Shown one piece after another: positions 45,240 to 55,879 of a stretch of DNA of 64,000 nucleotides. Position 1 is the stretch's first letter. Each line of letters begins with the position of its first letter. A program made the translations under genes and the position numbers. Source of the DNA: Euptelea pleiosperma (Eukaryota > Streptophyta > Magnoliopsida > Ranunculales > Eupteleaceae); the NCBI GenBank assembly GCA_035048495.1, contig CM068552.1:24492154-24556153 (forward strand). The letters run 5' to 3'. Below the pieces are notes generated by a model. The model was not told the DNA's origin. It saw only the letters and a list, made by a program, of their open reading frames with translations, and did no database searches.

Positions 45240-45975
45240 AGTTGATGAATCAGTGAGTTAGGGTTAGGTTTAGGAAGAAGAAGAGAGAGAAGCAAGGAAA
45301 AGGATGTCATGTTATTAGGTCACATGACTCCACAAAATGTATTATATATGGAGAACTTTACAAAACACAAATATACCCCTCAAGAGCAAGGTTCTAAACT
45401 TCGAATTCGCCTTAGACTTCGGTCAGTTAAAATTCGGAATTAATTCGGGGAAGTTCAATTCGATTTAGAGAATTTTTGTAAAAATTCGCTAACTTAGAGA
45501 AGTTTAAAGATTTTTTGCCAAAATGAGTGAAACGATATTAATCTTGCTTAGGTTGCTCTAAATGGTTATTTTTATGATATAATAAGTTATAAGTGTTTTA
45601 TCATGTTTGTTTTATCATATCCTTAAAAATCAATGTGGTTTACCAACGCTTTGCTAAAAATTCTCCAAACTTCTCTAAGATAACTGTTTACTTCGAATTA
45701 AACGAATTAATTCGACGAATTTATTCAATTTTTGTACTAAAAAGGCTAAACTTCGATAAATTAGCCAAATTTTTACTGTTTACTTCGAATTAATTCGGCG
45801 ATTTTTTGTAAATTTTTTAATACATGTACACTTTAATTCGGTCAATCAAAATTCGGAATTATTTCGGCTAATTTTGCCTAATTCTGTTGAATTTTAAAAC
45901 CATGCTCAAGAGGGGTATTTACAATACTACCCCTATTACAAAAGAAATACGTAGAAAAATACGTATCTGCTAACA
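45240..45975 (-). repeat. Solo LTR of a copia C relative, split by a hAT element
   Basis: In minus orientation it starts TGTTAGCAGATACGTATTT and ends TGATTCATCAACT. The perfect duplication ACAAG flanks it (45235-45239 and 45976-45980). It shares CCCCTCAAGAGG-type and CACATGACTCC-like stretches with related LTRs. The hAT element at 45387-45904, with its own duplication, interrupts it; without that the LTR is about 210 bp, the same as copia C. Confidence 0.85.
45387..45904. mobile_element. Non-autonomous hAT element, copy D
   Basis: The ends CAAGGTTCTAAACTTCG and (opposite strand) CATGGTTTTAAAATTC match those of 702-1631. The flanking duplication CTCAAGAG is perfect (45379-45386 and 45905-45912). 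The interior carries the same GAATTAATTCGG motifs and the shared block GTGAAACGATATTAATCTTG. It is a shorter member of the same family, inserted into the solo LTR, so it moved after that LTR arrived. Confidence 0.9.
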
Positions 45976-46840
45976 ACAAGTGCCAACAGTGACAAGTGTG
46001 AACACAAACATTCATGGGTGAGGCACTTGTTGTTTGTTTGAGTTTTATGTACATAATAGTTGTTATCGGATAGGATTTACTGTTTTTCTATTGTCGAAAA
46101 AAATATTTTGATTTTCAGGTGTCATTATTTATTTAAATTGTGCTTATATGGATGCTTCTATAGTGAAAATATTTGTTGACAATTAGAGTTGTATAAACTT
46201 GGAAAATTATCAATCTTTTATAACATTGTCTGACCAATTTCACTTTTTATGCCGAGACCTCATTGCGATGATGTTTGGGTAAACGATCATCTTTTGGGCT
46301 GCTGATTTATCCCTTATGGTGATGTGCTGAGTTGTCATTGATAAGTCAATTACCATTTTATTGTCCCTAATTTCAGGATGAGAGTAAGTGGTGGCGTTTG
46401 GTGCTAATGAATTTTAGCAAGCAGGAGCAGCAAGAAAGTGTTTATTTTTAATTTTATTAGATGGTTAGGATTGTTTTCCTCCACAATTTTCACACTTTGG
46501 TCCCTCATAGTTGGCTTATTCCATCAAGGTGCGACATCACAGCTGTTTGTCTCGGTCAGAGAGAGTTGTGGATGTGACTAGGCAAGTGTTTAGAGAGTTT
46601 TAGAGTGGGACACAACAATAGTCAATAGGAGGTGAAGAGTAGATACTTTTGGTTTTCCAAAAGAGTCCGCAAAGTACTAAAACTAGAAAATTGGAGTGAA
46701 TTCATTGCAAATGTTTGTCATTTTTGTAATGGCATATATGATGTGAAGTTCATTAGGGGCCTCTTCCTAACGTGTCTGCAATATGCTAAAACTAGAAATG
46801 GAAGTCAAAAATTTTTAGTAAAAATAAAATTGGGTTTGAG
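45976..46840. other. No recognisable gene
   Basis: A/T-rich, with only a 91-codon frame (46632-46907) that runs into a Helitron end and has no domain. I looked for the 5' end of the adjacent Helitron (TC followed by A/T-rich sequence) and could not identify it. Confidence 0.45.
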
Positions 46841-46907
46841 TGCCGAAGGCACCCGATTTTGGCAAACACTTTGTCGGGGAGTGCCGTGGGCACGGGCCAT
46901 CCCCTAG
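46841..46907 (+). mobile_element. Helitron 3' end
   Basis: It contains a hairpin GTGCC-GTG-GGCAC (46881-46893) followed 10 bases later by CTAG (46904-46907) and then T. This is the Helitron 3' signature of a short hairpin near a CTRR end inserted before T. The sequence CCGAAGGCACCC...TTTGTCGGGGAGTGCCG recurs in the three Helitron copies at 57794-58809. The 5' end was not found, so the element length is unknown. Confidence 0.65.
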
Positions 46908-46916
46908 TATATATAT

Positions 46917-47300
46917 GGGTCAAGATCGGGGGACAACAATTTTTACAACAAATTTGACAACAATTTTGGCGTACCCACATAGAAGATGAATCAATGGCTG
47001 ATTTTTGGTGAGGATGATCTCCTCACCATATAGATCACCCCTACAAAAAATCAGCCCATTCTGAAATTTCTAACCCCATCAAATGTGATTTTCAAGTTAA
47101 CGGTAAAAATGAACGGTCCATAATTCTTCAACTTCTAAACCAGTCTACGAATATTGGAATGATTTGAGTTTTTGTGACAATGATCTCCTCACTATACAGA
47201 CCATCCTCGCCAAAAATCATCCCATTCCAAAACTTCTAATTTATATATTGGCTAGCGTCAATTTTTTGTTGTCAAATTTGTTGGCCCCCGATCCTGACCC
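46917..47300. mobile_element. Miniature inverted-repeat element, first copy
   Basis: The left end GGGTCAAGATCGGGGGACAA and, on the opposite strand at the right, GGGTCAGGATCGGGGGCCAA form inverted termini (18 of 20). The flanks are TATA-rich, consistent with TA target preference. It has no coding capacity. The next copy (47305-47651) is the same element in reverse orientation, so together they form a long imperfect palindrome. Confidence 0.7.
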
Positions 47301-47304
47301 TATA

Positions 47305-47651
47305 GGATTAGGGGACAACAATTTCATACAACAAAAAATTGTCGAGCCCAATGTATAAATTAGAAGTTTTGGAATGGGATGATTTTTGACAAGGATGGTC
47401 TCTATGATGAGGAGACCATCATCACAAAAATTCAAATCATTCTGATATTCGGAGACTTGTTTACAAGTTGAAGAATTATCGTCTGTTTTTATCGTTAACT
47501 TAAAAACCACATTTGATGGGGGAAATTTCAAAATGTGCTGATTTTTTGTAGGGGTGATCTATATGGTGAGGAGATCATCCTCACCAAAAATCAGCTATTG
47601 ATTCATCTTCCATGGGGGTACGCCAAAATTGTTGTCCCCCGATCCCAACCC
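47305..47651. mobile_element. Miniature inverted-repeat element, second copy, head to head
   Basis: It ends GTTGTCCCCCGATCCCAACC and begins GGATTAGGGGACAACAATTT, separated from the first copy by only TATA (47301-47304). Internal blocks such as TTGATTCATCTTCC and GGTGAGGAGATCATCC mirror 46980-47030. It is followed by an (AT)n run. A partial third end recurs at about 47795-47865. Confidence 0.7.
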
Positions 47652-47674
47652 TATATATATATATATATATATAT

Positions 47675-48004
47675 ATTATTGGTAATATCTCTAAATAGAT
47701 TCATCATTTCGTTGTTAAAGAGAGCTGAACCTAAAGTAATGCATTGAAAAGTTTACTCTACGGTGGATGCTCTTTTGTGTCCCAATACCAAATTCATCTT
47801 CTATGTGGGTACGCCAAAATTGTTGTCAAAAATGTTTTATGAAATTGTTGTCCCCCGATCCCAACCCTATATATATATATATATATTATTGGTAATATCT
47901 CTAAATAGATTCATCATTTCGTTGTTAAAGAGAGCTGAACCTAAAGTAATGCATTGAAAAGTTTACTCCGTGGTGGATGCTCTTTTGTGTCCCAATACCA
48001 AATT
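47675..48004 (+). repeat. Tandem duplication of a 120-bp block
   Basis: 47675-47794 and 47885-48004 are nearly identical (from ATTATTGGTAATATCTC to CCCAATACCAAATT), differing at a few bases (CTCTACGG versus CTCCGTGG). Between them sits a partial element end (GTACGCCAAAATTGTTGTC ... CCCCCGATCCCAACCC) and an (AT)n run. So the duplicated unit was about 210 bp and included an element terminus. The near identity implies a recent event. Confidence 0.85.
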
Positions 48005-48311
48005 AATTTACCTGATGCCAACTAAGAAATTGGCAGCTTCCTCATTCTTTATTCGGCTGAATCCTTTTAGTAAAAGATTGGGCCTTGGTTAATTGCAATT
48101 AAGGGAACGAACGGTAATTACTGGATTACTAATTACTTTACTGGATTACAAAGTATCTGTGGGGGAAAAATATCTGACTTATCCCACACAATCTTCGAGG
48201 TCAGACGATTCGTATTTTGATGATGATCCGGCGACTTTGATGCTTCAGGACAGAACTCCTTTGTCTGCTGCAGATGATAGGATAATCTACAGATGGAATG
48301 TGGTCGTTACC
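48005..48311. other. No recognised gene; one 74-codon frame
   Basis: A plus frame (48093-48317) reads DDSYFDDDPATLMLQDRTPL then DDRIIYRWNVVVT and ends inside the next LTR. It is acidic and could be a former exon, but I recognise no family. Confidence 0.35.
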
Positions 48312-49504
48312 TGTTGACAACACTCCGGCGCTCAAGTCAGTATAGGGTGTACTAACAGGGTTTAGGAAATATAGTAAAGATATTTCAGAGTTTAGGCTAT
48401 CTGGATCTGGGGAGTAAGATCCCCTTTTCAGTTCTGAGTGTCATGTATTTATACCCTCAGAACTGTCGTGACTCACCTTCTACGTGTCCACTTCTCGTTA
48501 GTTAGATCTGATCTGAAGAGATTCTGTTATGAAACTGCCTCTCTCTGTTAGATCTTAACTTCCCCTATTCTGTTATATCTGAAACAACTGAGGTGGCATT
48601 CCTCATGGCAGATATTTGAATGGGGAACGCGGGAATGGCATAATAGTCAAACTGACCACCACGTGGCAATCATATAATAGATAAGTCAGTACTTAACTTG
48701 ATAATAGTTTAGAATACTTATCTTGGTTGTAGAATTCTGTATCCTTGTCGGGATGGGTAGAGGGTTACTCTCGTCAAGTGTGCTACTTGATTTTATCAGG
48801 ATGAATTGAAAGTCATTTCTGTCAAGTAGGCTACTAGATTTGTCATGATGAGTTAAATGTCTATCCCCGTCAAGTAGGCGGCTGAACTTGTCGGGATGAG
48901 TTGAATGTCGTTCCCGTCAAGTAGGCCGCTAGACTTGTCAGAATGAGTTGAATGTCTATCTCCGTCAAGTAGGCCGCTGAACTTGTCGGGATGAGTTGAA
49001 TGTCGTTCCTGTCAAGTAGGCCGCTAGACTTGTCAGGATGAGTTAAATGTCGTTCCCGTCAAGTAGGCCGCTGACCTTGTCGAGATGAGTTGAATGTCAT
49101 TCCCGTCAAGTAGGCCGTTGAACTTGTCGGGACGAGTTGAATGTTATTCCCGTCACGTAGGCCGTTAAACTTGTCGGGACAAGTTGAATGTCATTCCCGT
49201 CAAGTAAACCGTAGAATAACTTGTCGGTGTAGATTTAAACGCTTTGCCGACAACTTCAATGCTCTTCGTTATTTACCTATTTTGAGCGGTAATTTCCTCG
49301 GATGTCTATTCTGACACGCGGCCTCTCTTGTTGGTAAATGGCGCATGACTGAAAAGGATAAATTAATAGCTGTCTTTCACAAGTTCTTCCAACGCATTAA
49401 CTCGCGCATGGTATGAGACGCCAGATGTCGATTTGATACTTCCGCACGTGCTAAGCCAGCACCACGTGGAATCATCTTATTAGCCGAAAAATACGGCACC
49501 CACA
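48312..49504 (+). repeat. Likely solo LTR of a gypsy-type element
   Basis: It starts TGTTGACAACACTCCGGCG and ends CGGCACCCACA, with standard TG...CA. A TATA-like GTATTTATACCC lies at about 48450. The start resembles LTR starts of Tat-lineage gypsy elements with CTCCGACG...CAAGTCAG. The flanks (TTACC and ATATC) do not form a clear duplication and no internal coding is present, so the call is tentative. Confidence 0.45.
48773..49235 (+). repeat. 47-48 bp minisatellite, about ten units
   Basis: Units begin GTCAAGTAGGCC and contain CTTGTCGGGATGAGTTGAAT. Starts are at 48773, 48821, 48869, 48916, 48964, 49011, 49058, 49105, 49152 and 49199, so the period is 47 or 48 bp. Edge units are more diverged than middle ones. 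It lies within the putative gypsy LTR. Confidence 0.9.
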
Positions 49505-49689
49505 ATATCCATTGCTTGAAATTCGAATTTGATCTCCTTCACAAGTCCCTATGACATTTTTGGCTGTTTTAGCCTTTAGGATCACACTTGTAGCATAAAT
49601 TTGTAGTGCTGTATGCTACTGTTTATTTTATCAGTCAATTCTGAATTTTTCACAGCTACCTATAGCTCAAGTTCTCACCAATTTGGAGT

Positions 49690-49800
49690 TCATTTCTGAA
49701 TGATTTTGGGATGAGTTGGGTTATGCCGGGATCCCTTATGTCCCTCCTTACAGGATGGAGGTCCAGGGCTTTCTTTGCCAGAGGGAACGCCCTATCAAAA
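49690..49800 (+). mobile_element. Short LINE fragment
   Basis: The frame reads WVMPGSLMSLLTGWRSRAFF followed by ARGNALSKRK. It resembles the stretch after the zinc region in plant LINE polyproteins (MPxSxxxLLxxWxxxxxxKKxKxxW). The piece is about 110 bp, without ends. Confidence 0.4.
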
Positions 49801-49810
49801 AGAAAAAGTT

Positions 49811-51434
49811 CTCACCAATTTATGGTATGGGTTCCTAAACAAACATTCTTGGCATTTTTTACAAGTAAATAGAACCAAGAGCAGATGGAAATGTATTCTC
49901 AAGGACGGGATATGTGCTTGAATAATAAGGACATCCTGTTCACAAAGGTGGGTCTAAATCTCCCTTTGTGTTCTGCACTTAACTATTCATCTTCTTTGTT
50001 TCATCTTTGGCAATCAATACTACCAGCAGATAAAAAACACGAAGGCAGCATCCACCACGTTTTGTTTCACCACTCTTTCATGGTTTCAGGCATTTGGTCA
50101 ATTTCTACTTTTTGTCAACGCCTTGCAATCTTAGTCATTGTTACAATTGTTGCTCTTATTTCATTGCAGCCAGGTAAATATGTGCCTAACATTTAAGGAA
50201 GTAATGGCATAGTAATAAAAGTTGGTCTTTCCATCTGCAGTTGTGGTGTTGAGAAAGTAAGTTTACTAGTCTCCTAATTTAATTTTTTCATAAAAGGGCT
50301 TGAAATAGCAAATCCTTTTTTAGTTGTTTATATGGTTAGATCCGTGAGTGGTTCGATTTCAGGTGGTATCAATGCCTCAAGCTCGTCTTGCAGCTTGTAG
50401 TTGTTATCTTTGATTTGAGCTAATTAGCATGAACATATCATTTGTTAGTTATATTTAGACAATAAGTTAAACCTGTGAACCCAGAAAAGGTAGTTTGGCA
50501 GTTTGGCTTGTGCTGTTGTTATCTGATCTTGTTGGTTGGATCCAATGTTGGCCTGTGCTGTAGTTTGGCAGTTTGGAATAACAATGAAAGTATTACCACA
50601 GTTAAATTTTCAAAATACGTTGTTACTGTTCAGAAATTGAAAGGTGTTGTTTGTTAGATCGAAAACCAACCTTAATGCTGTTCAAGAATTAAAACAATGT
50701 AACAATTCAAAGTGAAAAACAAGACGCGAAGAATTTTGTTAATATTGTTGCTGATTGATCAAGTAGCAATGCGTGTTGCAAATGTACATGGCTGTTGCCC
50801 ATAGGTCGATGGTTTCTGTAATGTGTGATTTATTCATGTATTGTATTATGTCGTAGGGGTGGTTTAATCTATTCTTCTCTTTATGTAACTGATTTATACA
50901 TATACTAATTGGTATAGATCTAGTCATACAATTGCAATTATATAGTTGTCTTTTTCAATATTATCATTATGTTAAGGTGTGCATCTGATCATCTTCTGGC
51001 ATTCAAATCACTATGCTTGTACTGTTAATGTCATTGTCTGTATTGCTAACATCACCACATTGTTTTGGGCCAAAAAAAGAGGGGTGATGCTCATCCAATT
51101 TTATATATTTTGTGTTGATCTTTGCTGAACTTCTAGGTTCTGTTGAATATTATACTGTAAATTTTGAATATTATAAAGTGAGATCTAGTTGTAATGGTCA
51201 TTTCATTTACACTCCAATGTTGACACAAATTAGAAATACATATGATGTGTGTATATATACTTACAAGATACATATATAAATGAACAAACTAATGCCAGTT
51301 CAAACTTCCAAAGGTATCCCCCACCCTCCCCTACTACTGCGGACTAACACTATGGAACACAGCTTGTGGAGCCTCATAGTCTAATCTTGTAATTTATATT
51401 ATTGTATTGTTTTTAGTTGCAAGTTGCATTAAAT
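49811..51434. other. No recognisable gene
   Basis: A 103-codon frame at 49885-50196 and a 60-codon frame at 50475-50657 have no recognisable domain. The rest is A/T-rich. No transposon ends were identified. Confidence 0.45.
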
Positions 51435-51745
51435 TGTTAAACAACCATTTACCCCAAAAGATCGACCTGTTGGAGAAAGGCGAAACAACTATGTATACCA
51501 ATGGGTCGTCGGGCCAACACAACGCGTGCACGGGAACACAACATCCGTTGACACGCCCCCTCAGCGGGAATACACTCCACTAGAGACTTGAACCCACGAC
51601 CTCCCAGGCCTTAAGGCTCTGATACCATGTTAAAGAACCATTTACCCCAAAAGATCGATCTATTTAGGAAAGACAAAATAACTATGATATCAACGGGTCA
51701 TTGGGCCAACATAACACATGCGTGGGAACACACCATCCGCTAACA
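51435..51745 (-). mobile_element. TRIM (terminal-repeat retrotransposon in miniature)
   Basis: Two direct repeats of 119 and 118 bp (51435-51553 and 51628-51745) both have TG...CA ends on the minus strand (TGTTAGCGGATGG...TTCTTTAACA for the 5' copy). The complement of TGGTATCAGAGCC (51615-51627) abuts the right repeat. A purine tract GCTGAGGGGGCG (minus strand) abuts the left one. The interior is only 74 bp. This is the full TRIM layout. Flanking 5-mers TAAAT and TAGTT do not match well. The LTRs are clearly diverged, so it is old. Confidence 0.85.
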
Positions 51746-53742
51746 TAGTTCTTATTTCTTCCGTTAGATGTAAGTTCACCATCTAACAGATGAAATTAAA
51801 TTCGAACTCCACAATTTGGGTCATGGTGGGGCTTATAAAGTGGCACTTGTATCTGCCTCAGGTGCTGAATTGCAAGTATGGAAACTAGTAATCAACTAAA
51901 TATAGCTTAATAATCTCACTCTCTTTCTTTTTTTTCTCTCTTGGATTTTACATTTTAATTTATATTTAAGTAATTGAATTTCCCTTTTTAGATGGAGGTT
52001 CGGTTCAACGACTTGTGCGTAAATCCCCCTTATTTCACAACTGGACTAGTGGGTAAGGATAAAATGATTGCAAGACGCGGAATTCATGTGTGCACTGGTT
52101 GTTTAACATTGATGTGAGGAACCTTTGGCTCATTGAATGAGACAGTACCATCTTTTGGAATGTAATATTTGTTATAATGTTTTTTGTATCCTTTAGTATA
52201 TTAAAGGCATTTTTTTATATCTTACATTATATTTTAATTATTATGTCACAAATGAAGTTGAGTAGATAGAAATCATCATATGAAGGGAGAAAAAACAAGG
52301 ATTGTCGACTGAGAAGGCCGCTGAGGAGCAGTTTAGTAGACCATTAAAAGTTATATTTCAAAACATGTGCACCTGGTGTGACATTTATTAATCGACACTT
52401 CCCAGTTTCAACTAGTAAAGGTGGCGCTATAAAAGATCTTTTATGAGTTCTTTAAACGCCATAAAAGACCTATTTTGTTGTAGTAAATTTGGAAACTGTC
52501 GAAATATTCCAAAGATTGTAGAGGCTTTGAGCATGTATTGGTCTAGTTGCCAATAGATAGAATCCTCAAAAGTTGAGTCTTTATCAGGTATTGTACACTT
52601 CACATTCGCTGCCATTTTGTGTTTCGTAGGAAAACTCAAAGTGGTTTGCATCGAACTTCTTGGTCCTGTTTCTGTGTGAGCAGGGAGGCCATGGGTCTCA
52701 TTGTCAGAGAGATGTGCGATTGTTCCTTATGAAACTGTAAGTTGATTTTTATTAGTAGCTTTTCAGTCTGGGATTGGACAAGAATTAAAATGCCCCCTTT
52801 ATCTACTTCTAAATATGGCCTTAAATTCTTCTTGTAGCTTCATCACAGTGACAATGTGCAGCATGGATTGACCTGTAGATCTTTTAAACAGAACTTGGAT
52901 AAAATGGATGAGGGCTCTGAAGTCTGCAGGCACAAGGAAAAAAAATTCAGTTAAAGGCAATGGGAGTGATGCAAGTGTCCCAGAGAATGACGTCAAATGG
53001 ATGTGCATCTAAATCCCTAGACTTCTCAAAAACGACCAGTGTTCAGCACATTTGAACTCCCAAATTTCTCCTCACTGTGGAGAGACCTATGACGTGTTGG
53101 ACATTCTCATTATCTGGTTGCTGTAAATTCATGCCACCTTTTAGAAATGGTGGATACTCTTGGTTATTTTAAAATGAGAGATTTTTCAACCCTGCATTCT
53201 CTCATTTTGTGCATGTTAATATCTACTAGCGTCTTCGATAAACACCCAGGGATTGAAGAGTGCTTCAAAGTTTTTTTTTTCTCGTATATTTTTAAAATTT
53301 TTCATTGTTCTCATACATGAAGATCAGTCTACCTGGCTTGCTGAACCATGTTAAGGAAGAAAGTATAATATACAACAGACCAAACCCAAGGACTAAAGGA
53401 CAGAAAATAGAAGATTACAATGTACAACTATTATTCGCAATATAGGTCTACTCATGAACTTATCTTTCAGAAATGTATCCTTAGCATTTCAGCACTCGTT
53501 CGCATGATTCTTTGATTTCTTCAATAGGGTCTGTCAATCTCCGAAAATAGTTATATGGGCCCTCCAATCAACTAATCAGTTGTTTTGAGTCTTCCTGTAT
53601 TGTATCATAATTTACAGGAAACAAAAGTTGATACCTTGTGAAACAAAAGTTGATACTGAAATTGGTACGCCATGAACTTAGCTGCCATCTCCTCTCATCC
53701 CCTTGGCAGTGGAAAATTATAGATCTTATGGGTTTCTCTTGA
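51746..53742. other. No recognisable gene
   Basis: About 2 kb downstream of the kinase gene. Frames at 52427-52651 and 52799-53008 show no domain. Translation at 52840-53010 on the plus strand (HHSDNVQHGLTCRSFKQNL) may be a gene relic, but no family is recognised. Confidence 0.4.
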
Positions 53743-55671
53743 TTACCTGAGCATGTCTCCTCTATTTAGTTGGGGGCCACTCAAGGATGGTGATATGCTG
53801 AAGGTATGTCCATCGCTGCAAAAGGATCGGTGGCTGAGAGGCAATGGCCGATCTGGAATGGGAGGAACTTCAATGTCTCCCTCTAGCATCTTCAGAGCAT
53901 CCAAGATGGTGGGTCTTAAAGCCACCATCACATGAGCGCACAAAATCCCAACTAGCACAAATCTCTCCATAATCCCCTTGGGGTTTGGATTGGTGGGATC
54001 CCCATCTTTAAGCAGTGATGCATTCAGCACCTCTTCTATCTGTCCTGATTTCACATGCATCCAAGCCCAGTCAGTAATCAGGAAGGTCTGCGGCGACCCT
54101 GAGGAGGACAAGTCGAGTGCTCTTCTCCCACTCATTATCTCTAGAATAACCACCCCAAAGCTGTAAACATCGCTCTTCTCAGTTAGCTGCCCATAGAGGG
54201 CGTACTCCGGGGCCAAGTAACCATGTGTGCCTGCAACTCTGGTTGTAAGATGCGACTGCCCTTCTCTGCTCTGCTTGGCAAGCCCAAAATCTGCCACTCT
54301 TGCCTTCATTTCTGCATCCAAGAGTATGTTGGTGGCCTTGATGTCTCTGTGGTAGATTGCAGGTTTAACTCCATAGTGAAGATAGGAAAGCCCCTTTGCC
54401 ACATCCAAGATTATACTCTTTCTTTGAGGCCAACTTAGTGGTTTCCTGTTGCCACGTCGACTGCCCTCCGGGAGGAAAAGGTGAATGTCGAGGTTCCCAT
54501 TGGGCATGTAATCGTAAACAAGATACCTCTGCTTTCCTCGCGCCTGGTCCTCGTCTTCCTCAGTCATGCAGCAGCCTCTCAGTGGGACAAGCTTCCGGTG
54601 CTTCAAGTTGCTAATGATCTCTACTTCATTGCAGAACTCCACGTCGCCTTGAAAATCTGATTCTGTGATCCTCTTCACTGCAACTGGAGTTCCATCTGAT
54701 AGAGTCCCCTTATACACAACTCCAAACCCCCCACGGCCTATTAAATTCCTCTGCGAGAAATTATCCGTGGCTTTCTCAAGCTCCTCAATTTTGAACCAGA
54801 TTGACCCAGTATTGGGTCGCAAGCGAAGCTTAGAGCTCTGCTCCTCCAAATCCAGAAACCCAACACCCAAATCATTCTTCTTCCGACACCGATCCCACCA
54901 GCAATACAAGCCCAACACACAAGACATAAGTACTGCAGCCACTCCAGCTCCGGTCAAGGCGAATACAAGAGCAGAATGGCTTTTACTTCCAGAGGCTGAT
55001 GGAGAGTCAATTGGCAGCCCTAATACACAGGCAGCAGTGCTTGTACTCTCAGGACCGAACTCGTTAACGACACCGCTGGCATAGAGGATTGCAAAGTAAA
55101 AGCAATCGATAGCGTGGGAGGTATTGCCATCAATAGAAATCAAACTTCTCTGAACCTTCAAGCCAGCAGCGAGGCAAGAATCACAAGAGGTGGGGCTAGA
55201 GAGATCGGATCGACAGGAGGAGTCGAGGCCCGTGGAGGGTCCGAGCTTGTCAAGCCAGTCTTGCTTGTTCTGGACACCGGCACAGACTTGTGGTCCGATG
55301 ACGAAGCGTTGGGGATTGCCGAAGCAGATGGTGGTGAGATCGGAAGGGAGAGAGAGGGAAATGAGTTTGGATTGAAAGTCGTCGACGCAGGCGGCGGCAG
55401 TGGGGAGGTTGGGAAGGTTGAAGAGGGAGGTCTCTTTCAAGTGTGTGGCGAGGCCGATGCCGAAGAGGCTGAGAAGGGCGGTGCAACAGTTCTCTGCTGT
55501 GTCGTTGGTGGTGCTTTTCTGGTGGATTTGACATAGTGAGGCGTCCCATGGGATTCTTTGCACATAGCCCAGATCCATGGGACATGAGGAGATGTTGGTT
55601 GTGGCTGAGACTGAACTCATGGCTACAGAACAGATAAACAATACTGCTAACAGTATTAACAAACTACCCAT
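53743..55671 (-). CDS. SPARK-domain receptor-like protein kinase (At1g11050 type)
   Basis: An intact single exon of 642 codons. Residues 1-23 form a signal peptide. Residues 28-220 form a Cys-rich extracellular domain starting [18 protein letters not shown], typical of SPARK receptors. A membrane segment lies at about 234-257, followed by basic RCRKK. The kinase spans about 305-600: glycine loop [11 protein letters not shown] (312-322), Lys333 in VAVKR, likely Glu349, HRDIKATN (441-448, an RD kinase with Asp443), DFG 461-463, APE 487-489. All catalytic residues are present. Length and the motif [13 protein letters not shown] fit Arabidopsis At1g11050, a plasma-membrane receptor-like kinase without an assigned ligand; RKF3 is a related alternative. 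The Met at 55671 begins a good signal peptide and follows a GA/CT-rich leader. It appears functional and is flanked by repeats on both sides. Confidence 0.95.
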   Translation of the reverse strand: MGSLLILLAVLFICSVAMSSVSATTNISSCPMDLGYVQRIPWDASLCQIHQKSTTNDTAENCCTALLSLFGIGLATHLKETSLFNLPNLPTAAACVDDFQSKLISLSLPSDLTTICFGNPQRFVIGPQVCAGVQNKQDWLDKLGPSTGLDSSCRSDLSSPTSCDSCLAAGLKVQRSLISIDGNTSHAIDCFYFAILYASGVVNEFGPESTSTAACVLGLPIDSPSASGSKSHSALVFALTGAGVAAVLMSCVLGLYCWWDRCRKKNDLGVGFLDLEEQSSKLRLRPNTGSIWFKIEELEKATDNFSQRNLIGRGGFGVVYKGTLSDGTPVAVKRITESDFQGDVEFCNEVEIISNLKHRKLVPLRGCCMTEEDEDQARGKQRYLVYDYMPNGNLDIHLFLPEGSRRGNRKPLSWPQRKSIILDVAKGLSYLHYGVKPAIYHRDIKATNILLDAEMKARVADFGLAKQSREGQSHLTTRVAGTHGYLAPEYALYGQLTEKSDVYSFGVVILEIMSGRRALDLSSSGSPQTFLITDWAWMHVKSGQIEEVLNASLLKDGDPTNPNPKGIMERFVLVGILCAHVMVALRPTILDALKMLEGDIEVPPIPDRPLPLSHRSFCSDGHTFSISPSLSGPQLNRGDMLR

Positions 55672-55860
55672 CTTTCTCTCTCCCTCTTATCTCTGGTTTG
55701 TAAATCTATCTCTGGTTTGAGAGAGAAGACAGGAGAGAAGGGAGGAGAGAGAGAGGGGGTGATGGGGTTGGTTGTTACAGTTGGCAAATCAGAAATGACA
55801 TTTAACTCTTCCGGTCTTTGTTTTCCTACTGGACGGCGGAAGCAACTTGGGGGGGACAAA
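55672..55860 (-). promoter_or_regulatory. Leader and proximal promoter of the kinase gene
   Basis: Immediately upstream of the start codon the coding strand is CT-rich (complement of GAGAGAGAAGACAGGAGAGAAG and similar, 55718-55760; first 20 bases cited in part). Such pyrimidine-rich tracts are common in plant 5' leaders and core promoters. I could not fix a TATA box or start site. Confidence 0.4.
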
Positions 55861-55879
55861 TAACAAGGGAAAAATCTAT

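Noticed and set aside
48773..49235. Possible CRISPR-like array because of regular 47-bp period
   Set aside because: Units are contiguous and alike along their whole length, with no unique spacers; this is a minisatellite in a plant genome.
48312..49504. Firm solo-LTR call with target duplication
   Set aside because: Flanking 5-mers TTACC and ATATC do not match, so the LTR was kept only as tentative.
51615..51627. Isolated tRNA-Met primer-site complement as a sign of a large LTR element
   Set aside because: The adjoining repeats are only about 118 bp and define a complete TRIM; no long element is needed.
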